This document shows, piece after piece, positions 10,101 through 22,100 of a stretch of DNA of 64,000 nucleotides. Position numbers and translations under genes: made by a program. How positions within the stretch are numbered: position 1 is the first letter of the stretch; each line of letters opens with the position of its first letter. This stretch comes from Isoperla grammatica (Eukaryota; Arthropoda; Insecta; Plecoptera; Perlodidae): the NCBI GenBank assembly GCA_945910005.1, contig OX246744.1:39880274-39944273 (forward strand), written 5' to 3'. The notes under the pieces are model-generated. The model was not told the DNA's origin and ran no database searches. It was given only the letters and a program-made list of their open reading frames with translations.

Positions 10101-13100
10101 AAAAATATATCCATCGGCGCCAACTGAAATCCGATCCAGCGCAGCACTAGCCATAAGATTATTCATCAAATGACAGGATCGAACTCCTATAGACCTATAT
10201 ATGACGTAAGGAATTATCAGTGCATTATTGACTTTAGTTTTATTGTTTTTCATGATACGATTTCGCCTCAAAACGTGTTTTAGACCACTAAGCATCATGC
10301 AGGGCCGAAAAATGTTTCGCCTACGGCGACACCTCCGGCGGCAGGGGCTTTGCCCCAGACCCCAGCTACATCCCGCTCCCTCGTTGAGAGTACAAATAAC
10401 ACAATGCGAGTGGACAACTAGTCTAGTAGTAAATATTTGTAGAGGGTTGCATGGGAAACAATATAGTTTGAAATATACAACTGCCAGTGTGAAAGTTTTT
10501 TCTTCAAGTTCGTTTTTTTAATGTGGTGTTCACAGTTCAACACGTCGTTGTTTCACATAACCATCATCATTCATCGATTTTTAAACGTGTTTTTATGCGT
10601 TCCAAGCAAAATAATAGGCTGGAAATTTTTCGCCTCCGGCGGCTGGGGCTTCGCCCCAGACCCCTTCAAGCTTCGCCAAATCCCGGGGCCCCTAAGATCA
10701 TTTTCCGTACGGGGCCCTTACCCCCCCCCAGTCCGCCTCTGCTCCCATGTAACAGGCTGATGCTGTGGGCGAGGCTAACCTCAACTGTGATTGGCTGGAA
10801 GCCTCGCCGAGCTTTAAGCGGTCATTGCTCATGATACTCCCATGTTACACTGCAGCAGCTGTAGGCGAGGCTGTCTAATACTGTGATTGGCTGGAAGCCT
10901 CGCCAGGCTTCAAGCGGTCAATGCTCATGATACTGCCATGTTACAGGCTGCAGCTGTGAGCGAGGCCGTCTACAACTGTGATTGGCTGGAAGCCTCGCCA
11001 GGCTTCAAGCGGTCAATGCTCATGATACTGCCATGTTACAGGCTGCAGCTGTGAGCGAGGCCGTCTACAACTGTGATTGGCTGGAAGCCTCGCCGAGCTT
11101 CAAGCGGTCAATGCTTATGATACTCCCATGTTACAGGCTGATGCTGTGGGCGAGGCTGTCTACCACTGTGATCGGCTGAAAGCCTCGCCGTGCTTCAAGC
11201 GGTCAATGCTCATAATACTCCCATGTTACAGGCTGCAGCTGTGGGCGAGGCTGTCTACAACTGTGATTGGCTGGAAGCCTCGCCGTGCTTCAAGCGGTCA
11301 ATGCTCATGATACTCCCATGTTACAGGCTGCAGCTGTATGCGAGGCTGTCTACAACTGTGATTGGCTGGAAGCCTCGCCGAGCTTCAAGCAGTCAATGCT
11401 CATGATACTGCCATGTTACAGGCTGCAGCTGTGAGCGAGGCTGTCTACTACTGTGATTGGCTGGAAGCCTCGCCGAGCTTCAAGCGGTCAATGCTCATGA
11501 TACTTCCATGTTACAGGCTGCAGCTGTATGCGAGGCTGTCTACAACTGTGATTGGCTGGAAGCCTCGCCGAGCTTCAAGCAGTCAATGCTCATGATACTG
11601 CCATGTTACAGGCTGCAGCTGTGAGCGAGGCTGTCTACTACTGTGATTGGCTGGAAGCCTCGCCGAGCTTCAAGCGGTCAATGCTCATGATACTTCCATG
11701 TTACAGGCTGATGCTGTGGGCGAGGCTGTCTACAACTGTGATTGGCTGGAAGCCTCGCCGAGCTTCAAGCGGTCAATGCTCATGATACTACCATGTAACA
11801 GGCTGATGCTGTGGGCGAGGCTGTCTACACCTGTGATTGGCTGGAAGCCTCGCCGAGCTTCAAGCAGTCAATGCTCATGATACTGCTGTTACGTCTCAAA
11901 CGACTACCCGTCGTCTTCGTCGTATAAACTATAATTATTAATGACAGAATGAACTTACTTTTAGAATACAAAATACCGTTTATTCACAGCTTAGGTACAA
12001 CCACTCTTTTCACATCTCAAAACGTTGACCAAGTCCTGGCGTCTCCATGGCAACAGCATAACAACCAACCAAATGAACCAAACATCTTTGAAATGCACTG
12101 CCTTCTTGATTTACTATACCTCCCATCACGGTCCTCTTGATATTCCATTTCCAACATCCTCCCACCTTTCATTTGTATAAGCACATAGAAGGATATAAAT
12201 GAAACAATACTTCTAATACCTATTAATTAATCGAGGATATTTCTTCTGTTCATGCTCTTGTCTCAAGGTCAGACCCACTTGTAACTTCCAAAGGGTACAA
12301 CCTTTGTACTGGACGTACCAAGACTCCATTTTGTGTTTTCACCCGGGCAACTCTCTCTCCTCCGTCTTGTCCGGGTAAAAGTTCTAACACCTTTGCAAGT
12401 GGCCAATCAAGTCTCTTTTTGTTGTCAGTTCCCACAAGCACAATCGCTCCAACTGATAATTTTCTTGTACGTTCATTTTCTTTGCCTCGTTGGACTAGTT
12501 GACTTAAATATTCTTTCCTAAATCGACAACGGAAATTATCTCGAATAACTTGCCTATATCAAAACCGACGCTGGAAACCTTCGGCTTCTAACACATCCAA
12601 ATCTGGTACATTGGCTTCCCGAATGTCTTGTAGAAACATTGCCGGTGTCAAAGGTACTAAATCGTCCATGTCGTCAGTGACGTAGGTGAGTGGTCTTCCA
12701 TTGACAACAGCTTCAGCATCACACAATACTGTTAATAACTCTTCATAGCTTAAAGACGATTTTCTCAATACACGTCTGAGTATATCTTTTACGGAACGAA
12801 TAAGACGCTCCCACCATCCTCCCCACCATGCCGCTGATGGAGGGTTAAACTTCCAATTAATATTCTCGATTGAAAATTCATTTGTAACCTTTTCCCAGTC
12901 TAATTCTTGAAGAGCACTAGCACTCCCAACGAAATTCGTAGCATTGTCGCTATAGATTGTAGATGGTCTACCTCTCCGAGCCACAAATCTTCTAACTGCC
13001 TGTACAAATGCCTCGGTGCTGAGTGAACTTACAAGCTCTAAGTGTACAGCTCTATACACTGCACACGTAAACAACACCAACCAGACTTTACTTTTATTTT

Positions 13101-16100
13101 TTAGGTACATTGGCCCAGCTAGGTCCACTCCAATAATCTGGAACACGGCTGCTGTTGTTGTCACTCTGTCTCTAGGTAATGGTGCTGGGAAACTTGTTGC
13201 ATTCTTTGCCGAAAATCTACGACACCGCACACACTTCCCACAGATACCTCTTATTGTTCGTCTGCTTTTCAAAATCCAGTATTTTTCTCTCAATTTTCCC
13301 ATTGTGTCGATAGAGGGGGATGGTCGTCGATCCAGGGTAAACACACAACGTACCTACTATTTTCCGTGCGTGACACCGTTTTCAAAAAATGCTCCTTTGT
13401 TGCTATCCTTGCTTCCTCCTTAGTTAACGTTTCTATGGGATCCCTTATACCAATGGATTCTAATTCCCATAGTTCAGCAATAGATGCGTCACTGATTTTC
13501 ATAGTTGTCACTAACATACCTACAGCCGGATCTTCCAAGCTGTCTTTCTTAATTCGTCCCATTAATGTCCATCCCAGTGTAGTTTCTACCGCAGTCAGAC
13601 CGTTGTTTAAATGTATTAACTTCCCAGTGAGTAGTGTTCCATAGACATCTGCTCCGATCAACAATTCAATGTCTGGTACTCCACTTCCGATATCAGTAAC
13701 CCAAATATGATTCCTTTTTAACTGTTTCATCCATTTACCTTTAGCGACTCGAGGTATTTTCCCACATATTTTTGATTGACCTAGAACATCAATAGATACG
13801 TCCAACTTTCCACTGAGTTGCTTAAGTAACAGTTTAAATCTACCATGATATTCGGGTGCAGTGTGAGTACCTCCAAACAACGAATGTACTTTGGTCTCGT
13901 GTGAACAGGGTATTAAACCAAGTTGATCTGCGGTTGAGTTTAATATGTATGAATGCTGAGATCCAGAATCAATTAAAGCCCTCACTGTTCTTTCCTTCCC
14001 ATTAGCTACAATGTTAACTGCCAGTGTCTGAAGTACAATGTCACTGGTACATATTTGATTTGACATTTGCACTACTTTTCCCTCACTGTTAGGTGTAGGT
14101 GTTGTCTGATGGGAAGGTAACTCGGGACACATTAAAATTAAATGTTTCTTACTACAAAGTGAACATTTAACAAACGTTTTACATTTTCTTGCTACATGAT
14201 TAGGTCGGAAACAAATGTAACAACGTCTAAACTTAGTAAGCTTGACTTTTTTATCGGCAATTGACATGTCTTGTGCGTGAATACAATCACGACTTTCGTG
14301 TTGTTTCTCGCAAAATACACATTTGACATTGTCACCGTTTAGTAATCCAGATGCTGTGGGAACACTGTCAACTGGCACATTATTGTTTAGCTTGTTCCCG
14401 TTCTTATTCTCTTTAGAAACCTTTCCAAACCCTGATTTTGCGAGACGGATTCTCTCTTCGCTTCCCACTTCTCTCCTTAAAAACTCCATTAGGCATGTGA
14501 GGCGATTTTCATGTGCTCCGCCATGTATGGCACCTTTAGCGGATGACGCGCTTCTCAGCCAAGCCCTAAGGATGTCATCAGGAAGACTAGATTCTACCAG
14601 TGGGAATAATAATGCGGCACATTTATCATTAGTTAGGCCTAAAGTTTCTAATGATCTTATTTGACCCTCAATTTGGTCAAATATGCAAGAAAGAGGGGAA
14701 CTTCCTTTGTAAGAGACATTATTTATAACTAATTTCAATAACTCTCTTACATAGACTTCAATTAGAAGTTCCTCGTTACCATATCTCTCTTTCAATGCAC
14801 TTATGACTTTTGGATAGTTTTGTGCTGACTGTGGGTAACTGTCAACAAGTTCACGAGGCCGAGTTCCAAGCACCATTGACTGAACTAAATATTGAAACTT
14901 GTCATTGTCATCAATGGTGCTGTCCTCGTGAATCTTTTGAAACTGTGACCAAAAACCCAACCACTCTGTTAGTTCACCGTTAAACTGTTTCAATTCTATC
15001 TTGGGCAGTTTAAACCTCCTAGGCCCATTAGACCGACTGTCCGGATCTTGGTCTACTGTGGTTGCACTAATTTTCCGAGCCTGTGCCTGAACGAGGGTTC
15101 TATTTATCATACATCTTACCTCCGCAAGCTGGTCTTCATACCTCTCAATCACAGCACTCTCCGCTGCGTAATCCTCGTCACTGCATTCAGCATCCAAAAG
15201 CGACTCCAAATATTTGAGATCGAGCTTTCGTAGGTCGTTCATGGTCCGCTCTATCTTTTCTAGCTTGAGAGCCAACGAATTGACGTCCAGACTCTCCTCC
15301 GCTAGTTCCTTTTCTGTTTCATGGAGGGTTCTTGTAAATGACGCTCTACCTGGGGCCCGCATCTTCTTTAGTCGATCCATAATCATCCACAACTGTCACT
15401 AATCACGTCGGGGTCACCAAAATGTTACGTCTCAAACGACTACCCGTCGTCTTCGTCGTATAAACTATAATTATTAATGACAGAATGAACTTACTTTTAG
15501 AATACAAAATACCGTTTATTCACAGCTTAGGTACAACCACTCTTTTCACATCTCAAAACGTTGACCAAGTCCTGGCGTCTCCATGGCAACAGCATAACAA
15601 CCAACCAAATGAACCAAACATCTTTGAAATGCACTGCCTTCTTGATTTACTATACCTCCCATCACGGTCCTCTTGATATTCCATTTCCAACAACTGCCAT
15701 GTTACAGGCTACAGCTGTGAGTGAGTCTGTCTACAACTGTGATTGGCTGGGAGCCTCGCCGAGCTTCAAGCAGTCAATGCTCATGATACTGCCATGTTAC
15801 AGGCTGATGCTGTGGGCGAGGCTCTCTACAACTGTCATTGGCTGGAAGGCTTTCCCAGCTTCAAGCGGTCAATGCTCATGATACTCCCATGTTACAGGCT
15901 ACGGCTGTGAGCGAGGCTGTCAACAACCATGATTGGCTGGAAGCCTCGCCAAGCTTCAAGCGAGCAAAACTTATGATACTCCCATGTAACAGGCTGATGC
16001 TGTGGGCGAGGCTATCTAAAACTGTGATTAGCAGGAAGCCTCGCCGAGCTTCAAGCAGTCAATGCTCATGATACTCCCATGTTACAGGCTGCAGCTGTGA

Positions 16101-19100
16101 GCGAGGCCGTCTACAACTGTGATTGGCTGGAAGCCTCGCCGAGCTTCAAGCGGTCAATGCTCATGATACTCCCATGTTACAGGCTGATGCTGTGAGCGAG
16201 GCCGTCTACAACTGTGATTGGCTGGAAGCCTCGCCGAGCTTCAAGCGGTCAATGCTCATGATACTCCCATGTTACAGGCTGATGCTGTGAGCGAGGCCGT
16301 CTACAACTGTGATTGGCTGGAAGCCTCGCCGAGCTTCAAGCGGTCAATGCTCATGATACTCCCATGTTACAGGCTGATGCTGTGAGCGAGGCCGTCTACA
16401 ACTGTGATTGGCTAGAAGCCTTGCCGAGCTTCAAGCGATCAATGCTAATGATACTCTCATGTAACATGCTGCAGCTGTGGGCGAGGCTGTCAACAACTGT
16501 GATTGGCTGGAAGTATCGCCGAGCTTTAAGCGATCAATGCTCATGCTACACCCATGTTACAGGCAGATGCTGTGGGCGAAGCTGTCTAGAACTGTGATTG
16601 GCTGAAAGCCTCGCCGAGCTTCAAGCGGTCAATGCTCATGATACTCCCATGTTACAGGCTGCAGCTGTGGGCGAGGCTATCTACAACTGTGATTGGCTGG
16701 AAGCCTCGCCGAGCTTCAAGCAGTCAATGCTCATTCTACTTCCATGTTACAGGCTGATGCTGTGGGCAAGGCTGTCTACAACTGTGATTGACTGGAAGCC
16801 TTGCCGAGCTTCAAGCGGTCAATGCTCATGATACTCCCATGTTACAGGCTGCAGCTTTGGGCGAGGCTATCTACAACTGTGATTGGTGGAAGCCTCGCCG
16901 AGCTTCAAGCAGTCAATGCTCATTCTACTTTCATGTTACAGGCTGATGCTGTGGGCAAGGCTGTCTACAACTGTGATTGACTGGAAGCCTTGCCGAGCTT
17001 CAAGCGGTCAATGCTCATGATACTCCCATGTTACAGGCTGATGCTGTGGGCAAGGCTGTCTACAACTGTGATTGGCTCGAAGCCTCGCCGAGCTTCAAGC
17101 AGTTAATGCTCATTCTACTACCATGTTACAGGCTGATGCTGTGGGCAAGGCTGTCTACAACTGTGATTGACTGGAAGCCTTGCCGAGCTTCAAGCGGTCA
17201 ATGCTCATGATACTCCCATGTTACAGGCTGATGCTGTGGGCGAAGCTGTCTACAACTGTGATTGGCTGGAAGCCTCGCTGAGCTTCAAGCGGTCGCTAGT
17301 GACCATCATGGCCAGAATCAACCGACCAATGGTAATAAAGCCTACAGGGCTGAATCCTCTTTCTGTCGAGAACTTTGGTCAGGTGAGATTTCTCTAAAAA
17401 TTAAAAGATAATTCGATTTTATTTTTTATTTTTTTTCAGAATAAACAGTTTATACGACTTGGAGGTGTTTCACGTGAAAGATAATCAGAGTACTAAACTC
17501 AGCGAATATATCATTGTTAAGATAGATTATTTTAAAGTGACGTTAATAAGACATAATGATTTCGTGTCCTCCTTAAAATGCAAAATGTTGTCAATATATG
17601 AAGCATTATGGTATTTATGCAACAATATATTTCTATAATTTTTGACTTTTATATTATCTGACTTATAATATTTATTTTCCACTTCAACTATCAAAGCTAT
17701 CATTACTCGTTCAGATTTGAGTTTTTATTTTAACTTGTATATAACTTCCTTAGAGCTGTTCCACATAAGTTTAGTGCTGTTCAATATATATTGAAAAGTA
17801 ACTGCGACCAACAATTTTTTAAGCGTTGTGATGTACATAATTCAAAAGTATTAATTTTGAATCAAATTTTCAAGTAGTTTCACCTGAAATATAAATTTTA
17901 AGACAAATTCTATCCATCCAGTACACTGTGCATAACTTTGTACTATCGAAATTGCAACGAGCTTTACTGCCGGTGTTATTCAATTTTGTGGTAAACTGCC
18001 CCTTCTACTTTATCCATTGCTGTACGAGTTGTTGCTTTCTTATGTCGTTACAATTTACTATTCATACACTTAGCTTAAAGCATTTTAATTCCAGTACAAA
18101 GTTATTAAGTACTATAATGTTTTTAAAAGTGTATCTCCAGATTAAATAACATCCCTTTCAGCCACAATAGCCGCTTTCGTTAACCTCGCCTGAGTAACCC
18201 GTGCGATCAGTAATGTCACGTGACTTTACTTCACCGGGTCAGAGTTTTCAACCCGAGTAAACGAAAGCGTTTCGGAGAAAGGTTTGATTACAAATAGATG
18301 CCGTGCGCTTGCATAGCTAAACCTAACCTTCTATTTTTTTTTTATTTTTTGTACTGCCAGATGTACTTACTTTCTTCATGCAATTCATAAATAGTCTGCT
18401 TAAAAACACGGTGTTCGCTCCCAAATTTTGGTTTGCGCATTTCCATCCACGTCTCCTCACCACTCACCCCTACTACCCCTTCAATGCTGTATCGCTAGCC
18501 ACTAATATAGTCAACGCGAGTGTGAGCGGACGTCTTTTCGCCGAGCTCCGCCAAGCTACAGTTCGAGCCCCGGTTTTCGCCGCGTACCCAGGTACCACGC
18601 ACTCCGCACAGACGCCGATGTCCGGTAAGTGGCAACGATATTGCAGCTTCCATTTCTCGTACTCTTCCCCTTCTCACAAACAAGCGCTAACTGTCCACTT
18701 CTGTCCCACCCCCCTAACTGTTGAGTTGACCCAGCCCTCTCAGCAGCTAGGCGCTAACTGTCCACTTGTCTCCCGCCCCCCTAACTGTTGAGTTGACCCA
18801 GCCCTCTCAGCAGCTAGGCGCCAACTGTCCACTTCTCTCCCGCCCCCCTGACTGTTGAGTTGACCCAGCCCTCTCAGCAGCTAGGCGCTAACTGTCACTT
18901 CTCTCCCGCCCCCCTGACTGTTGAGTTGACCCAGCCCTCTCAGCAGCTAGGCGCCAACTGTCCACTTGTCTCCCGCCCCCCTAACTGTTGAGTTGACCCA
19001 GCCCTCTCAGCAGCTAGGCGCCAACTGTCCACTTCTCTCCCGCCTCCCTAACTGTTGAGTTGACCCAGCCCTCTCAGCAGCTAGGCGCCAACTGTCCACT

Positions 19101-22100
19101 TCCCTCCCACCCCCCTAACTGTTGAGTTGACCCAGCCCTCTCAGCAGCTAGGCGCCAACTGTCCACTTGTCTCCCGCCCCCCTGACTGTTGAGTTGACCC
19201 AGCCCTCTCAGCAGCTAGGCGCCAACTGTCCACTTGTCTCCCGCCCCCCTAACTGTTGAGTTGACCCAGCCCTCTCAGCAGCTAGGCGCCAACTGTCCAC
19301 TTCCCTCCCACCCCCCTAACTGTTGAGTTGACCCAGCCCTCTCAGCAACTAGGCGCTAACTGTCCACTTCTCTCCCGCCCCCCTAACTGTTGAGTTGACC
19401 CAGCCCTCTCAGCAGCTAGGCGCCAACTGTCCACTTCTCTCCCGCCTCCCTAACTGTTGAGTTGACCCAGCCCTCTCAGCAGCTAGGCGCCAACTGTCCA
19501 CTTCCCTCCCACCCCCCTAACTGTTGAGTTGACCCAGCCCTCTCAGCAGCTAGGCGCCAACTGTCCACTTCCCTCCCACCCCCCTAACTGTTGAGTTGAC
19601 CCAGCCCTCTCAGCAGCTAGGCGCCAACTGTCCACTTGTCTCCCGCCCCCCTAACTGTTGAGTTGACCCAGCCCTCTCAGCAGCTGGGCGCTAACTGTCC
19701 ACTTCTCTCCCGCCCCCCTAACTGTTGAGTTGACCCAGCCCTCTCAGCAGCTGGGCGCTAACTGTCCACTTCTCTCCCGCCCCCCTAACTGTTGAGTTGA
19801 CCCAGCCCTCTCAGCAGCTAGGCGCCAACTGTCCACTTCTCTCCCGCCCCCCTAACTGTTGAGTTGACCCAGCCCTCTCAGCAGCTAGGCGCTAACTGTC
19901 CACTTCACTCCCGCCCCCCTAACTGTTGAGTTGACCCAGCCCTCTCAGCAGCTGGGCGCTAACTGTCCACTTCTCTCCCGCCCCCCTAACTGTTGAGTTG
20001 ACCCAGCCCTCTCAACAGCTGGGCGCTAACTGTCCACTTCTCTCCCGCCCCCCTAACTGTTGAGTTGACCCAGCCCTCTCAGCAGCTAGGCGCCAACTGT
20101 CCACTTCTCTCCCGCCCCCCTAACTGTTGAGTTGACCCAGCCCTCTCAGCAGCTAGGCGCCAACTGTCCACTTGTCTCCCGCCCCCCTAACTGTTGAGTT
20201 GACCCAGCCCTCTCAGCAGCTAGGCGCCAACTGTCCATTTGTCTCCCGCCCCCCTAACTGTTGAGTTGACCCAGCCCTCTCAGCAGCTAGGCGCTAACTG
20301 TCCACTTCTCTCCCGCCCCCCTGACTGTTGAGTTGACCCAGCCCTCTCAGCAGCTAGGCGCTAACTGTCTACTTCTCTCCCGCCCCCCTAACTGTTGAGT
20401 TGACCCAGCCCTCTCAGCAGCTAGGCGCTAACTGTCTACTTCTCTCCCGCCCCCCTAACTGTTGAGTTGACCCAGCCCTCTCAGCAGCTGGGCGCCAACT
20501 GTCCACTTCTCTCCCGCCCCCCTAAATGTTGAGTTGACCCAGCCCTCTCAGCAGCTAGGCGCTAACTGTCCACTTGTCTCCCGCCCCCCTAAATGTTGAG
20601 TTGACCCAGCCCTCTCAGCAGCTAGGCGCTAACTGTCCACTTCTCTCCCGCCCCCCTAACTGTTGAGTTGACCCAGCCCTCTCAGCAGCTAGGCGCCAAC
20701 TGTCACTTCTCTCCCGCCCCCCTAACTGTTGAGTTGACCCAGCCCTCTCAGCAGCTAGGCGCCAACTGTCCACTTCTCTCCCGCCCCCCTAACTGTTGAG
20801 TTGACCCAGCCCTCTCAGCAGCTAGGCGCTAACTGTCCACTTCTCTCCCGCCCCCCTAACTGTTGAGTTGACCCAGCCCTCTCAGCAGCTAGGCGCCAAC
20901 TGTCCACTTCTCTCCCGCCCCCCTAACTGTTGAGTTGACCCAGCCCTCTCAGCAGCTAGGCGCTAACTGTCCACTTCTCTCCCGCCCCCCTGACTGTTGA
21001 GTTGACCCAGCCCTCCCAGCAGCTAGGCGCCAACTGTCCACTTGTCTCCCGCCCCCCTAACTGTTGAGTTGACCCAGCCCTCTCAGCAGCTGGGCGCCAA
21101 CTGTCCACTTCTCTCCCGCCCCCCTGACTGTTGAGTTGACCCAGCCCTCTCAGCAGCTGGGTGCCAACTGTCCACTTCTCTCCCGCCCCCCTGACTGTTG
21201 AGTTGACCCAGCCCTCCCAGCAGCTAGGCGCCAACTGTCCACTTGTCTCCCGCCCCCCTGACTGTTGAGTTGACCCAGCCCTCTCAGCAGCTAGGCGCTA
21301 ACTGTCCACTTCTCTCCCGCCCCCCTGACTGTTGAGTTGACCCAGCCCTCTCAGCAGCTAGGCGCTAACTGTCCACTTCTCTCCCGCCCCCCTAACTGTT
21401 GAGTTGACCCAGCCCTCTCAGCAGCTAGGCGCCAACTGTCCACTTCTCTCCCGCCCCCCTAACTGTTGAGTTGACCCAGCCCTCTCAGCAGCTAGGCGCT
21501 AACTGTCCACTTCTCTCCCGCCCCCCTGACTGTGGAGTTGACCCAGCCCTCTCAGCAGCTAGGCGCCAACTGTCCACTTGTCTCCCGCCCCCCTAAGTGT
21601 TGAGTTGACCCAGCCCTCTCAGCAGCTAGGCGCCAACTGTCCACTTGTCTCCCGCCCCCCTAAGTGTTGAGTTGACCCAGCCCTCTCAGCAGCTAGGCGC
21701 CAACTGTCCACTTGTCTCCCGCCCCCCTAAGTGTTGAGTTGACCCAGCCCTCTCAGCAGCTAGGCGCCAACTGTCCACTTGTCTCCCGCCCCCCTAACTG
21801 TGAGTTGACCCAGCCCTCTCAGCAGGTAGGCGCTTACTGTCCACTTGTCTTCCGCCCCCCTAACTGTTGAGTTGACCCAGCCCTCTCAACAGCTAGGCGC
21901 CAACTGTCCACTTGTCTCCCGCCCCCCTGACTGTTGAGTTGACCCAGCCCTCTCAGCAGCTAGGCGCCAACTGTCCACTTGTCTCCCGCCCCCCTGACTG
22001 TTGAGTTGACCCAGCCCTCTCAGCAGCTAGGCGCTAACTGTCCACTTCTCTCCCGCCCCCCTAACTGTTGAGTTGACCCAGCCCTCTCAGCATCTAGGCG

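Larger units (their letters stand above)
11887..15692 (-). mobile_element. BEL/Pao LTR retrotransposon, internally deleted, recent insertion
   Basis: Two 270-bp LTRs (11887-12156 and 15423-15692), apparently identical, start TG and end CA. The flanking 5-bp duplication is ACTGC (11882-11886 and 15693-15697). Read on the minus strand, the upstream LTR is followed by a candidate primer-binding site (TGGTGACCCCGACG). A polypurine tract (AAAGGTGGGAGGA) precedes the other LTR. It codes Gag-protease and integrase but lacks reverse transcriptase and RNase H, so it is non-autonomous. It sits in the 95-bp array of the left arm only. Identical LTRs imply a very young insertion. Confidence 0.93.

Noticed and set aside
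10982..17210. Repeated frames of 60-95 residues across the 95-bp array (also 42623-45840)
   Set aside because: Each joins one exon-head copy to intron-end sequence. The 95-bp unit breaks the frame, so these are not separate genes.
17443..17490. Alternative last OR exon right after exon E (acceptor TTTTTTTTCAG)
   Set aside because: In phase it would encode a short basic tail unlike ORs. The exon at 26471 gives a better C-terminus and is followed by AATAAA, although alternative use cannot be excluded.
18378..18791. 137-residue frame mirrored at 41242-41643 and possible micro-exon ATGTCCG|GTAAGT
   Set aside because: Conservation is no higher than in the adjacent non-coding sequence of the recently homogenised arms, and the end of the frame is minisatellite. 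No domain recognised.
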